A DNA stretch of 10,122 nt from an uncultured beta proteobacterium (GTDB taxonomy: Bacteria > Pseudomonadota > Gammaproteobacteria > Burkholderiales > Burkholderiaceae), in NCBI GenBank assembly GCA_903835865.1, contig CAILON010000096.1:1-10122 (forward strand), given 5' to 3'. Within the stretch, counting starts at the first letter, position 1, and the number at the start of each line of letters is the position of its first letter. Positions 1-6,395 of this stretch are shown here, one piece after another. A program made the translations under genes and the position numbers. The notes under the pieces are model-generated. The model was given only the letters and a program-made list of their open reading frames with translations. It had not been told where the DNA came from and searched no databases.

Positions 1-185
1 ATGATTACCGTTGCAAATTGAAATGCTGGTTTCCCATTTGAGTCATCCTGAGTCATCTGATTGATGCGTCCTATAACATGGCGTGCAGCAAATGCCCATT
101 GAGCATGAACCGTTTCAGAAAAAATGAGGCCAGCTAATAATATTGGCAGCAGTATATTTTTTATTGAAAATTTCACTTGCTTCAT
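1..185 (-). CDS. Secreted protein of unknown function, N-terminal part only
   Basis: The frame starts at the ATG read from 185 and runs off the left edge after 61 codons with no stop. Start choice is supported by AGGAG six bases before the ATG. Residues 1-28 form a classical signal peptide: a short basic start (MKQVKFS), a hydrophobic core (ILLPILLAGLIF) and a VHA-Q cleavage site. The mature part begins QWAFAARHVIGRINQMT and I do not recognise the family. It lies 212 bp downstream of the arylsulfatase on the same strand, so it may be read from the same transcript, but the gap is long enough for its own promoter. An exported (periplasmic or outer-membrane) location is inferred from the signal peptide; the function is unknown. 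Confidence 0.7.
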   Translation of the reverse strand, partial: MKQVKFSIKNILLPILLAGLIFSETVHAQWAFAARHVIGRINQMTQDDSNGKPAFQFATVI

Positions 186-397
186 GGTTTACTCCTATTA
201 ATTTAAAATTCGATATAGCCGATCATTTATCAATGAGCTAACTATCACCCTATTCAACTGCTGCAGCCATTTTTTGAACCAGAGACAATCTTAGAAAATC
301 CGCGATAGCTTAGTTACCAGAAATTTTTGTCAAAATATATTCTCTCTAAGGATGCGTTGACCAAGAGCATGTCAAAATCCAAATAGGTATTTACTAG
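186..397 (-). other. Gap between the arylsulfatase and the downstream secreted protein, with two TTGACA hexamers
   Basis: No reading frame or clear intrinsic terminator is visible. Read on the minus strand, two perfect TTGACA hexamers occur (375-370 and 333-328). Neither is followed at 16-18 bp by a convincing -10 box; the second has only AGCTAT at 17 bp. A promoter for the secreted protein is possible but not shown. Confidence 0.3.
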
Positions 398-2053
398 CTA
401 TCCACCCATTGCGCCAATTTTTGGAGCTTTGTGTGGGTCCATAGCAGGCACAGGATTATCTGGGTCTTGTAGATTTGGAATCAAGTCATTAGAGGCGCCC
501 CCAGGAACACGTCTCATATTGGGATATTTAATAATAGATTTATTGAAATCTAAAATAACTGGGCTAGTTAATGCGGATGTCCACCCATTATCTTGACCAG
601 AAAACCGCCCTGGCGAGCTGGTGGGGTTGCGAGTAGCAACGGAGCCATTAAATAGCATATCGTATTTTTCAAATGGATCCATTGTCAAGTTATAAACTGC
701 TGGCAATCCCATATTCAATTCTGGGCCAAGCCAAGTATCCTTGGACGTATAAACCGCCTTCCATGCAATCTTTAGGTCTGGGGAATTTGGATCGCCACCG
801 ATATCAGCGCGAACTCCGCCAAAGCTTTCGCCACTAATATAGATCCAGTCATTACGAATGGAATGTTTAGTTTGCCCAGTAATATATTGGCTGTTATCCA
901 TACCATCAAAGTAAATAGGCTTACCGTTATTGTCTTTGTATTCACCCCGTTTTGGTGGATTAATTCCCACCAAAGAAGCTGTCGTTGGCCAAATATCTAA
1001 GTGAGACATCATTTCAGTAAGTATTTGACCAGACGGCACTTTCCCAGGAGCCCATAAGATACCGGGAACCCGCCAGCCAGCCTCAAAGGCTGTCCCTTTC
1101 TCCCCTCGAAATGGGGTTGTTCCTGCATCTGGATAAGCATCTTGCCACGCTCCATTATCAGACGTGATAATTACAATAGTGTTTGGCGCTTCTGTCCGAA
1201 TAATATCCATGATGCGGCCAATATTGGAGTCCAACTCCAATATTGAGTCTGAATAATTTCCTAAATGAGTTTTACCTTTAAATGCCTTGGCAGGGTTTGT
1301 AGGGTTATGCATCTTCATGAAGTTAACGTCCATAAAGAAAGGCTTATCGCCTTTAGCATGCTCTTTAATGTAGGCAACCGCTGAATCAGTTTGACGAACA
1401 TCAAACTCCGCTAAATTATCATAAGTAATAAGGCCTTCTTTACGGGCTTTCTTGCCAGCCGACCCACTCCACTCGTATAAATTTACAGTGTCTTGGTAGT
1501 CTTTCCAGAAGGCTTCGTTATATTTCGGAAACCAAGGATGCATGTTGGGCGATAAATCGGAGTAAGAAGAAACTCCTGGATAGTAAGCAGCGAAATTCTT
1601 CATTTCATCAAACCCATGCTCGATGGGATACATCTCAGGTTTATCGCCTAAATGCCACTTTCCAGAAAAGTATGTTTTATAGCCATTTTTTTTATAAAAC
1701 TCTGCGATCGTTGGCGTTTCTTTTTTTAAGCCATTCAGATCCCCTGGAACCACGACTACTGAAAGAGCAGTACGTATAGGAATCCGACCAGTCATGAATG
1801 AGGCACGACCAGCAGTACAACTTGCCTGCCCATACCAATTAGTAAAAAGTGCCCCTTCTTTGGCAACTTTATCGATATTAGGAGTCGGATGACCTAAAGC
1901 TGCCCCTCCGCCTGTATAGGCTCCAAAATCATTCCAGCCTACATCATCGGCCATTAAGATCACTACGTTTGGCTTTTGATCCGCCACAACTATATTTGAC
2001 GATAAAAATATACCTAAAAAAACTAAGATTTGTAGTGGTATTTTTGTATTCAT
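398..2053 (-). CDS. Periplasmic arylsulfatase (formylglycine-dependent S1 sulfatase family)
   Basis: This 551-residue protein should hydrolyse a sulfate ester in the periplasm. Residues 1-24 are a signal peptide (hydrophobic IPLQILVFLGIFLSSNIVV, cleavage near VVADQ). The sulfatase core follows: N-terminal calcium-binding Asp pair D36-D37 in LMADDVGW; the nucleophile motif C79-TAGR, where the Cys is matured to formylglycine; K132 and H134 in GKWHLG; H249 in MKMHNP; D299-N300 in ITSDNG; and K319 in RGEKGT. All catalytic positions are therefore present. The motif is CxAxR rather than the commoner CxPxR, as in a known bacterial arylsulfatase subgroup. No formylglycine-generating enzyme is encoded in this window, so maturation depends on a gene elsewhere. 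The ATG has no good Shine-Dalgarno, but it is the only start that keeps the signal peptide. The natural substrate cannot be read from sequence; roles in sulfur scavenging from organosulfates are typical. Confidence 0.9.
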   Translation of the reverse strand: MNTKIPLQILVFLGIFLSSNIVVADQKPNVVILMADDVGWNDFGAYTGGGAALGHPTPNIDKVAKEGALFTNWYGQASCTAGRASFMTGRIPIRTALSVVVVPGDLNGLKKETPTIAEFYKKNGYKTYFSGKWHLGDKPEMYPIEHGFDEMKNFAAYYPGVSSYSDLSPNMHPWFPKYNEAFWKDYQDTVNLYEWSGSAGKKARKEGLITYDNLAEFDVRQTDSAVAYIKEHAKGDKPFFMDVNFMKMHNPTNPAKAFKGKTHLGNYSDSILELDSNIGRIMDIIRTEAPNTIVIITSDNGAWQDAYPDAGTTPFRGEKGTAFEAGWRVPGILWAPGKVPSGQILTEMMSHLDIWPTTASLVGINPPKRGEYKDNNGKPIYFDGMDNSQYITGQTKHSIRNDWIYISGESFGGVRADIGGDPNSPDLKIAWKAVYTSKDTWLGPELNMGLPAVYNLTMDPFEKYDMLFNGSVATRNPTSSPGRFSGQDNGWTSALTSPVILDFNKSIIKYPNMRRVPGGASNDLIPNLQDPDNPVPAMDPHKAPKIGAMGG

Positions 2054-2093
2054 TTATGCGATAACTATCGTTAGTTTTTTTTAATAAGCTTTG

Positions 2094-2207
2094 TTAATTT
2101 GGACGCGCATCAAAATTTGCTGTTAAAGGATCCATATCCTCGCCAACATAAGAGTAGGGAATATTTTTGAAAAATATGAGCAATGCCCCCCAAGAATAGA
2201 ACTGTGT
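2094..2207 (-). pseudogene. Possible C-terminal coding remnant of an unknown protein
   Basis: On the minus strand a 37-codon open stretch lies between an in-frame TGA (2208-2210) and a TAA (2094-2096). It ends NIPYSYVGEDMDPLTANF and then DARPN. The composition looks protein-like, with a hydrophobic part (ALLIFF) followed by a polar tail, but there is no start codon near its beginning. A second minus-strand frame over the same bases is also hydrophobic, which would fit an old frameshift. It could equally be chance, since it is short and I recognise no family. Confidence 0.15.
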
Positions 2208-2220
2208 TCAAAATCTGGGG
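2188..2220 (-). other. Two-tier stem-loop in the probable sulfatase leader
   Basis: CCCCA at 2188-2192 pairs with TGGGG at 2216-2220. Inside it GAAC (2199-2202) pairs with GTTC (2206-2209) around a 3-base loop, with about six unpaired bases on each side between the stems. There is no T-run after it on either strand, so it is not a typical intrinsic terminator. If transcription starts near the palindrome at 2282-2295, this structure would be in the arylsulfatase 5' leader. Confidence 0.25.
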
Positions 2221-2281
2221 CGGTAGACTAAACAAATTGTTAAGTCAGCTCGAAGAAGTATTAAGGGAAGGATACTAGTTT

Positions 2282-2295
2282 GTGATCCAAATCAA
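2282..2295. promoter_or_regulatory. FNR/CRP-family binding site candidate
   Basis: GTGATCCAAATCAA matches 9 of the 10 defined bases of the FNR/ANR consensus TTGAT-N4-ATCAA. Because it reads TGTGA-N6-TCAAA it also resembles a CRP site. Its centre is about 235 bp upstream of the arylsulfatase start codon. No strong -10 box is visible at the class II spacing; TAATAC at 2263-2258 on the minus strand is the nearest and is weak. Assignment to the sulfatase is inferred only from position and orientation. Confidence 0.4.
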
Positions 2296-2443
2296 ACTAT
2301 TAGATTGGCTATATTAAGAAATATCTCTCTATAGAATGATTAGAGTGTGGGTGCTTAGGGTTTATCATAGGAACCAAGACTAGTATTGCCTGAATGCAGC
2401 ATACCAATAATGTTGGTTTAAACAACAAATCTCAAGGCCTAAA

Positions 2444-2542
2444 TTACTTGCGCTTACTAACATAATCCTTAAAAGCCTTGCCAACAGCGAACTTCACTGT
2501 CTTAGTGGTCGGAATCTCAATCTCAGCAACGGTTTTTAGATA
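2444..2542 (-). pseudogene. Remnant of an HU-family DNA-binding protein (C-terminal about 32 residues)
   Basis: The minus-strand frame ending in TAA at 2444-2446 reads YLKTVAEIEIPTTKTVKF followed by AVGKAFKDYVSKRK. This matches the C-terminal arm and last helix of HU-type histone-like proteins, typically ..TG.EI.IPA..TVKF..GKAFKDAV... HU proteins are about 90 residues. Here the DNA-binding arm and the N-terminal dimerisation half are missing, and the frame is closed by TGA at 2567-2569 after a few unrelated codons. There is no start codon. It is best read as a truncated gene whose 5' part was lost by deletion or rearrangement with a junction near 2540. Confidence 0.65.
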
Positions 2543-2715
2543 TTCAAACCGACTTTTCCTGACTGGTCAGCTACACCTATGTTCTTGAGGAGATCGTGAT
2601 AGCGAATGGCTCTGCCCTGATTGCATTCATAGGTCATGACACCATCACACTCGATGAGTTCACTATACGGAGCAAAGGCTTCATTATTGAGGACTTGATC
2701 GAATGGTGGCGCCCA
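2536..2715 (-). pseudogene. Orphan 59-codon open frame, unrecognised
   Basis: On the minus strand the frame is open from just after a TAA (2716-2718) to a TAA at 2536-2538. It starts WAPPFDQVLNNEAFAPYS and ends HDLLKNIGVADQSGKVGLNI. It contains two cysteines in an ECDGVMTYEC stretch, is mixed in composition and reads like real protein, but it has no start codon near its beginning and matches no family I know. It abuts the HU remnant with a 7-base overlap, as if two gene fragments had been joined. The plus strand in the same codon register is also open (2563-2769), so the coding strand is not certain. Confidence 0.25.
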
Positions 2716-2739
2716 TTATTTTTTGCCTCACTTGGAAAC

Positions 2740-2976
2740 CTAAAGCTTGGTATGAGTTCCATCACATAATGGCGGATTCTCAGATTGCTTACAGCCGCAA
2801 AAGTAAATTTTTTCACTTTTTGTGGCTACATATTCAAGCGGGATGCAGTCGGTTGATTGGTGGGCCCCATCACATAATGGCTGCTGATTACTTATGCCAC
2901 ATGAACACCAGTAGTATGTTTTTCCAGCTTCGACCTGTAAAACATAGGGCTCATTTTTTGCTTTTTTCTCTTGCAT
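2740..2976 (-). CDS. Small CDGSH iron-sulfur protein with two [2Fe-2S] sites
   Basis: This 78-residue cytoplasmic protein carries two complete CDGSH-type motifs (C-x-C-x2-S-x3-P-x-C-D-G-x-H). The first is C24-S-C26 with C35-D-G-A-H39; the second is C60-G-C62 with C71-D-G-T-H75. Each should hold one [2Fe-2S] cluster by three Cys and one His, as in the mitoNEET/CISD superfamily. The motifs are exactly 36 residues apart and share a 15-bp identical DNA stretch, so the protein looks like an internal duplication. The ATG has a strong AAGGGG six bases upstream. It follows the CBS-domain gene on the same strand after 57 bp and may be co-transcribed with the 2-oxoacid oxidoreductase cluster. Likely roles are electron transfer or cluster storage and sensing; the partner is not known. 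Confidence 0.88.
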   Translation of the reverse strand: MQEKKAKNEPYVLQVEAGKTYYWCSCGISNQQPLCDGAHQSTDCIPLEYVATKSEKIYFCGCKQSENPPLCDGTHTKL

Positions 2977-3005
2977 TGTATTCCCCTTAAAATAAAGGAT
3001 TCATG

Positions 3006-3018
3006 TCAGTTCAACTGA
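3006..3018. promoter_or_regulatory. 13-bp perfect inverted repeat before the CDGSH gene
   Basis: TCAGTT-C-AACTGA is a perfect inverted repeat with a 1-base centre in the 57-bp gap between the CBS-domain and CDGSH genes. It lies 30 bp upstream of the CDGSH start codon. It could be an operator for separate control of that gene; no promoter hexamers are evident beside it, and a repeat of this size can occur by chance. Confidence 0.2.
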
Positions 3019-3033
3019 TTCTATAAATCTTTT

Positions 3034-3474
3034 TCAAGCTAAAGAGCTGCCTGCTTGGTCTAAAAACTCTGCAAGGCTTAAAGCCTCACCAATCTCTTTA
3101 GGCAAAGCATCACGTACAGAAAATACGCCTAATATTTTTCCGGTTGTCGATGTAATGGGTAGATGTCTAAAACCCCGTTCGATCATAATGAGCACTGCAT
3201 TAGATACCGTCATCTCAGAAGTAATGCAATGTGGATTCGGTGTCATCACTTCAGAGACACTAGTGCTCCCTGGTTTTAGCTCCTTAGCCACCACCCTTGT
3301 CATCAAATCCCGCTCTGTAAGAATGCCTTTGAGGGTCCCACTTGTGGTCATAATCAACACTGAACCTGTATTTGCTTTAGTCATAATGCATGCGGCCTCC
3401 AAAACAGTCGAATGAGGCGGCAAACTCACTAAATTACGGTGAATAATAGATTGGGATACAGTGCGATCTGACAT
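3034..3474 (-). CDS. Two-CBS-domain protein
   Basis: This 146-residue cytoplasmic protein is made of a tandem CBS pair (Bateman module) and little else. CBS1 spans about residues 8-65, ending GILTERD (50-56); CBS2 spans about 75-128, ending GVFSVRD (116-122). Such modules bind adenine nucleotides or related ligands and often regulate a partner enzyme. I chose the ATG read from 3474, with GTGGGGG six bases upstream. An in-frame TTG five codons earlier overlaps that ribosome site and is less likely. The gene begins 21 bp after the stop of the oxidoreductase beta subunit on the same strand, so it is very probably in the same operon. A role as an energy-status sensor for the complex is inferred from context only. 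Confidence 0.88.
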   Translation of the reverse strand: MSDRTVSQSIIHRNLVSLPPHSTVLEAACIMTKANTGSVLIMTTSGTLKGILTERDLMTRVVAKELKPGSTSVSEVMTPNPHCITSEMTVSNAVLIMIERGFRHLPITSTTGKILGVFSVRDALPKEIGEALSLAEFLDQAGSSLA

Positions 3475-3495
3475 GTTAAGCCCCCACAAAAATGG

Positions 3496-4551
3496 TTAAC
3501 GAAACCCTGCGTTAATTTTCTCAAGAGCATCTTTTCCTGGACAAAGTTGGTGCTCATGTAATGAATTGAGCGATTCAGAGCACGTATTAAGCGCATGATG
3601 AAGATCGGTTGCTAAAGGATCCAAATACAGAAGGCCAGTCACAACCTCGCCTCGCTCCTGATGCTCGTTGATATAACTTAGTGCAGCGTAGCGATTAGTT
3701 GGGTTGTAGTCTTCATGTAATTTACGTAGACGTAAGAAAGATCCATCGTGCTGTTGCACCTCAACTACTTCGCCTGGCGCGTATTGAGTCAATATCTCTT
3801 CATGCATAGGCATAAAGTCAATACGACTAACGGCTTCGTTATGTTGCCGTACATAGTCATAACTCTTCGTGCTACCACCATGATTATTAAAGGCTACACA
3901 AGGGCTAATCACATCTATAAAAGCTGCGCCGCCATGGCCTATGGCGCCCTTAATTAAAGGAACCAATTGATCTTTATCGCCCGAGAAACTGCGCGCGACA
4001 TAGGTGGCACCCAACTGCAAGGCCATACCGACCAAGTCTAGTGGGCTGTCATTATTAACCACTCCTTTTTTACTCTTAGAGCCGCGGTCTGCCGTAGCTG
4101 AAAACTGCCCCTTAGTTAAGCCATAGACGCCATTATTTTCAACAATATAAGCCATACGAACATTTCGTCGCATAGCGTGAGCAAACTGACCTAATCCAAT
4201 GGAGGCAGAGTCTCCATCACCTGATACACCTAAATAGAGCAAATCTCGGTTAGCTAAATTAGCGCCCGTGAGAACAGACGGCATACGTCCATGAACTGTA
4301 TTAAATCCATGCGAAGCACCTAAAAAATAGTCTGGGGTTTTAGAACTACAACCAATGCCCGAGAGTTTTGCCACGCGATGCGGCTCCACATCCATCTCCC
4401 AGCAAGCCTGCACAATCGCTGATGAAATAGAATCATGTCCACAACCAGCGCAGAGAGTGGAAACTCGACCTTCATAATCACGCCGCGTATATCCAACCTT
4501 GTTCTTATGCAAGGTCGGATGATGAAGAGAGGGCTTATTAATATAAGTCAT
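3496..4551 (-). CDS. korB: 2-oxoacid:acceptor oxidoreductase beta subunit (TPP and [4Fe-4S])
   Basis: This 351-residue protein is the thiamine-diphosphate subunit of a 2-oxoacid:ferredoxin/NAD(P) oxidoreductase, which oxidatively decarboxylates a 2-oxoacid with CoA to acyl-CoA and CO2. Cysteines C34 and C37 (LCAGCGHD), C68 (GIGCSS) and C218 (ISPCVAF) match the four ligands of the proximal [4Fe-4S] cluster. GDGDSASIG (111-119) with ENNGVYG (138-144) is the TPP-Mg motif. The length fits KorB-type beta subunits. The start overlaps the stop of the alpha subunit by four bases (ATGA) and has AAGGAG five bases upstream, so translation is coupled. The substrate is probably 2-oxoglutarate by analogy to Kor enzymes; pyruvate or indolepyruvate cannot be excluded. 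Confidence 0.93.
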   Translation of the reverse strand: MTYINKPSLHHPTLHKNKVGYTRRDYEGRVSTLCAGCGHDSISSAIVQACWEMDVEPHRVAKLSGIGCSSKTPDYFLGASHGFNTVHGRMPSVLTGANLANRDLLYLGVSGDGDSASIGLGQFAHAMRRNVRMAYIVENNGVYGLTKGQFSATADRGSKSKKGVVNNDSPLDLVGMALQLGATYVARSFSGDKDQLVPLIKGAIGHGGAAFIDVISPCVAFNNHGGSTKSYDYVRQHNEAVSRIDFMPMHEEILTQYAPGEVVEVQQHDGSFLRLRKLHEDYNPTNRYAALSYINEHQERGEVVTGLLYLDPLATDLHHALNTCSESLNSLHEHQLCPGKDALEKINAGFR

Positions 4552-6395
4552 GCTAACTCCTTACGAGTAGATGAGTCTTTTTTGATATTCACCGTCAGTA
4601 GGCGTTGCTCAATTTCCTTGACAATAAAACGAGCGGTAATTGGCGTGCCATCGTAGTGCAGCACTTTTAACAACGAATGATTATTTAATTCCAATTCGTT
4701 TACTAGTAATGTGTGCATTTGGGCATCGCGATTTTGCTCCACTACAAATACCATGTCATGGCTGTCAATAAACTCTTTTACTGAGTTTGGGAACGGAAAT
4801 GCCCGTAAGCGCATTGCATCTAAATGAACTCCAGATTTGGCCAATACATCTAATGCCTCTTCCATTGCAGGACTGGTAGAACCAAAATAAATAACGCCCA
4901 ACTTACTAGGCTTAGAGGATTTATGAACAATAGGCTGCGGTACTAGTGCAGCCGCAGTCGCAAACTTGCGCTGCAGCCTATCCATGTTGTAAATATAGTC
5001 AACCCCCTTCTCAGAATACTTTGCATAAGGATCACGCGTTGTACCCCGGGTAAAGAAGCTGCCCTTGGTAGGATGCGTTCCCGGAATCGTTCGCCAAGGA
5101 ATGCCATCACCATCGACATCCTTATAACGACCAAAGTCTTTCCCGGCCTCTAGCTCTTGGGCAGTCATGACTTTGCCGCGATCGAAGTTGCGCCCTTCAT
5201 CCCATACAAAAGGTTTGCTAAGCCGTTGGTTCATACCGATATCTAAATCAGTCATCAAGAAAATAGGGGTTTGGAGTCGTTCTGCTAAGTCTAAAGCGAT
5301 TGCAGCATGCTCGAAACACTCATAAGGGTCTTCTGGCAACAGCATCACATGCTTGGTATCGCCGTGAGAAGCATAAGCACAGGCAATTAAGTCAGATTGC
5401 TGAGTCCGAGTTGGCATACCAGTAGAAGGTCCTCCCCGTTGTACATCCACAATCATGACAGGCACTTCGGCAAAATAAGCTAAGCCAATAAACTCGGTCA
5501 TTAAAGAAATGCCTGGACCTGAGGTTGCTGTAAATGCCCTCGCACCATTCCAAGAAGCCCCAACAACCATGCCAATAGATGCAAGCTCATCTTCAGCCTG
5601 CACAATAGCAAAGCGGTTCAGTCCAGTCTTAGTATCAACCCTAAATTTTCTACAAAACTTTTCAAATGCTTCTGGCACAGATGATGATGGGGTAATAGGA
5701 TACCAAGCTGCAACAGTCGCACCGCCATACACACAACCCAAACCAATCGCTGTATTGCCATCGGTAAAGATGCGATCACCAACCTGATCTGAGCGCTTAA
5801 CACGTATCCCTAGAGGAACTTGCAAATGATTCTTGGCATAGTCAGCGCCTAGATTAAATGCATTCATATTAGATTCCAGTAAGGCCTCTTTCCCTTTATA
5901 TTGTTCGGCAAAGAGTTTTGCAAAAACGGCGGGATCGACATCCAGTAATACTGCTAATGCACCAACATAAATAATATTTTTGAATAGCTGACGTTGACGT
6001 GAATCGCTATAAGCGGCATTGCTAATCTCAGTTAAGGGCACGCCAATAATGTTAATGTCTGTGCGAAATTGGTTTTGCGGAATTGGTCTAGTAGAGTCAT
6101 AGAAAAGATAGCCACCAGGTTCAATTTCAGCTAAATCTGCGTCCCATGTCTGTGGGTTCATCGCCACCATCATGTCTACTCCACCACGCCTACCAAGATA
6201 GCCCTTCTCACTTACCCTGGCTTCATACCAAGTAGGCAAGCCCTGAATGTTGCTCGGAAATATATTGCGCGGGCTCACTGGTACGCCCATGCGCAAAATC
6301 GCTTTAGCAAATAATTCGTTAGCTGAGGCTGATCCGGAGCCATTGACGTTTGCAAACTTAATTACAAAATCATTGATTGCCTGAATTGACTTCAT
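4548..6395 (-). CDS. korA: 2-oxoacid:acceptor oxidoreductase gamma-alpha fusion subunit
   Basis: This 615-residue protein pairs with the beta subunit. Domain order is: the gamma domain at about 10-190 (GSGSASANELFAKAIL, then GGVDMMVAMNP), which is the CoA-side domain fused N-terminally; the pyrimidine-binding domain I at about 210-395 (GNTAIGLG, WYPITPSSS, TSGPGISLM, DVQRGGPSTGMPT); and domain II at about 495-600 (IYFGSTSPA.., FVVEQNRDAQ). This architecture is typical of two-subunit KorAB-type enzymes. The ATG overlaps the TGA of the upstream flavoprotein as ATGA, with GGTGA six bases before it. The acidic and glycine-rich insert at about 395-465 (KDVDGDGIPWR, TRGTTRDPYAKY) is usual for this subfamily. 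The enzyme is cytoplasmic and probably oxygen-sensitive. Substrate assignment to 2-oxoglutarate is an inference. Confidence 0.93.
   Translation of the reverse strand: MKSIQAINDFVIKFANVNGSGSASANELFAKAILRMGVPVSPRNIFPSNIQGLPTWYEARVSEKGYLGRRGGVDMMVAMNPQTWDADLAEIEPGGYLFYDSTRPIPQNQFRTDINIIGVPLTEISNAAYSDSRQRQLFKNIIYVGALAVLLDVDPAVFAKLFAEQYKGKEALLESNMNAFNLGADYAKNHLQVPLGIRVKRSDQVGDRIFTDGNTAIGLGCVYGGATVAAWYPITPSSSVPEAFEKFCRKFRVDTKTGLNRFAIVQAEDELASIGMVVGASWNGARAFTATSGPGISLMTEFIGLAYFAEVPVMIVDVQRGGPSTGMPTRTQQSDLIACAYASHGDTKHVMLLPEDPYECFEHAAIALDLAERLQTPIFLMTDLDIGMNQRLSKPFVWDEGRNFDRGKVMTAQELEAGKDFGRYKDVDGDGIPWRTIPGTHPTKGSFFTRGTTRDPYAKYSEKGVDYIYNMDRLQRKFATAAALVPQPIVHKSSKPSKLGVIYFGSTSPAMEEALDVLAKSGVHLDAMRLRAFPFPNSVKEFIDSHDMVFVVEQNRDAQMHTLLVNELELNNHSLLKVLHYDGTPITARFIVKEIEQRLLTVNIKKDSSTRKELA

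Larger units (their letters stand above)
2054..2443. other. 390-bp region without an intact gene upstream of the arylsulfatase
   Basis: The stretch holds an FNR/CRP-like palindrome (2282-2295), a possible C-terminal frame remnant (2094-2207), and a stem-loop at 2188-2220 (CCCCA/TGGGG outer stem, GAAC/GTTC inner stem). Just before the sulfatase start there is a small inverted repeat (CGATA/TATCG, near 2059-2070), and at 2411-2427 an imperfect palindrome centred on GTTTAAAC. It probably serves as the sulfatase 5' leader and promoter region, placed in decayed sequence. No clear sigma70 promoter pair is visible. Confidence 0.4.

Noticed and set aside
209..228. TTGAT-N4-GATCG on the minus strand as a third FNR-like site
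   Set aside because: The second half-site does not match ATCAA, so it is not supported.
2563..2769. Plus-strand gene of 68 codons opposite the orphan frame
   Set aside because: No start codon with a usable ribosome site, overlaps the 3' end of the CDGSH gene, and the same codon register on the other strand explains the open frame; kept only as part of a finding.
3475..3489. TTG start five codons upstream for the CBS-domain protein
   Set aside because: The GTGGGGG that serves as ribosome site for the ATG at 3474 lies inside this extension.
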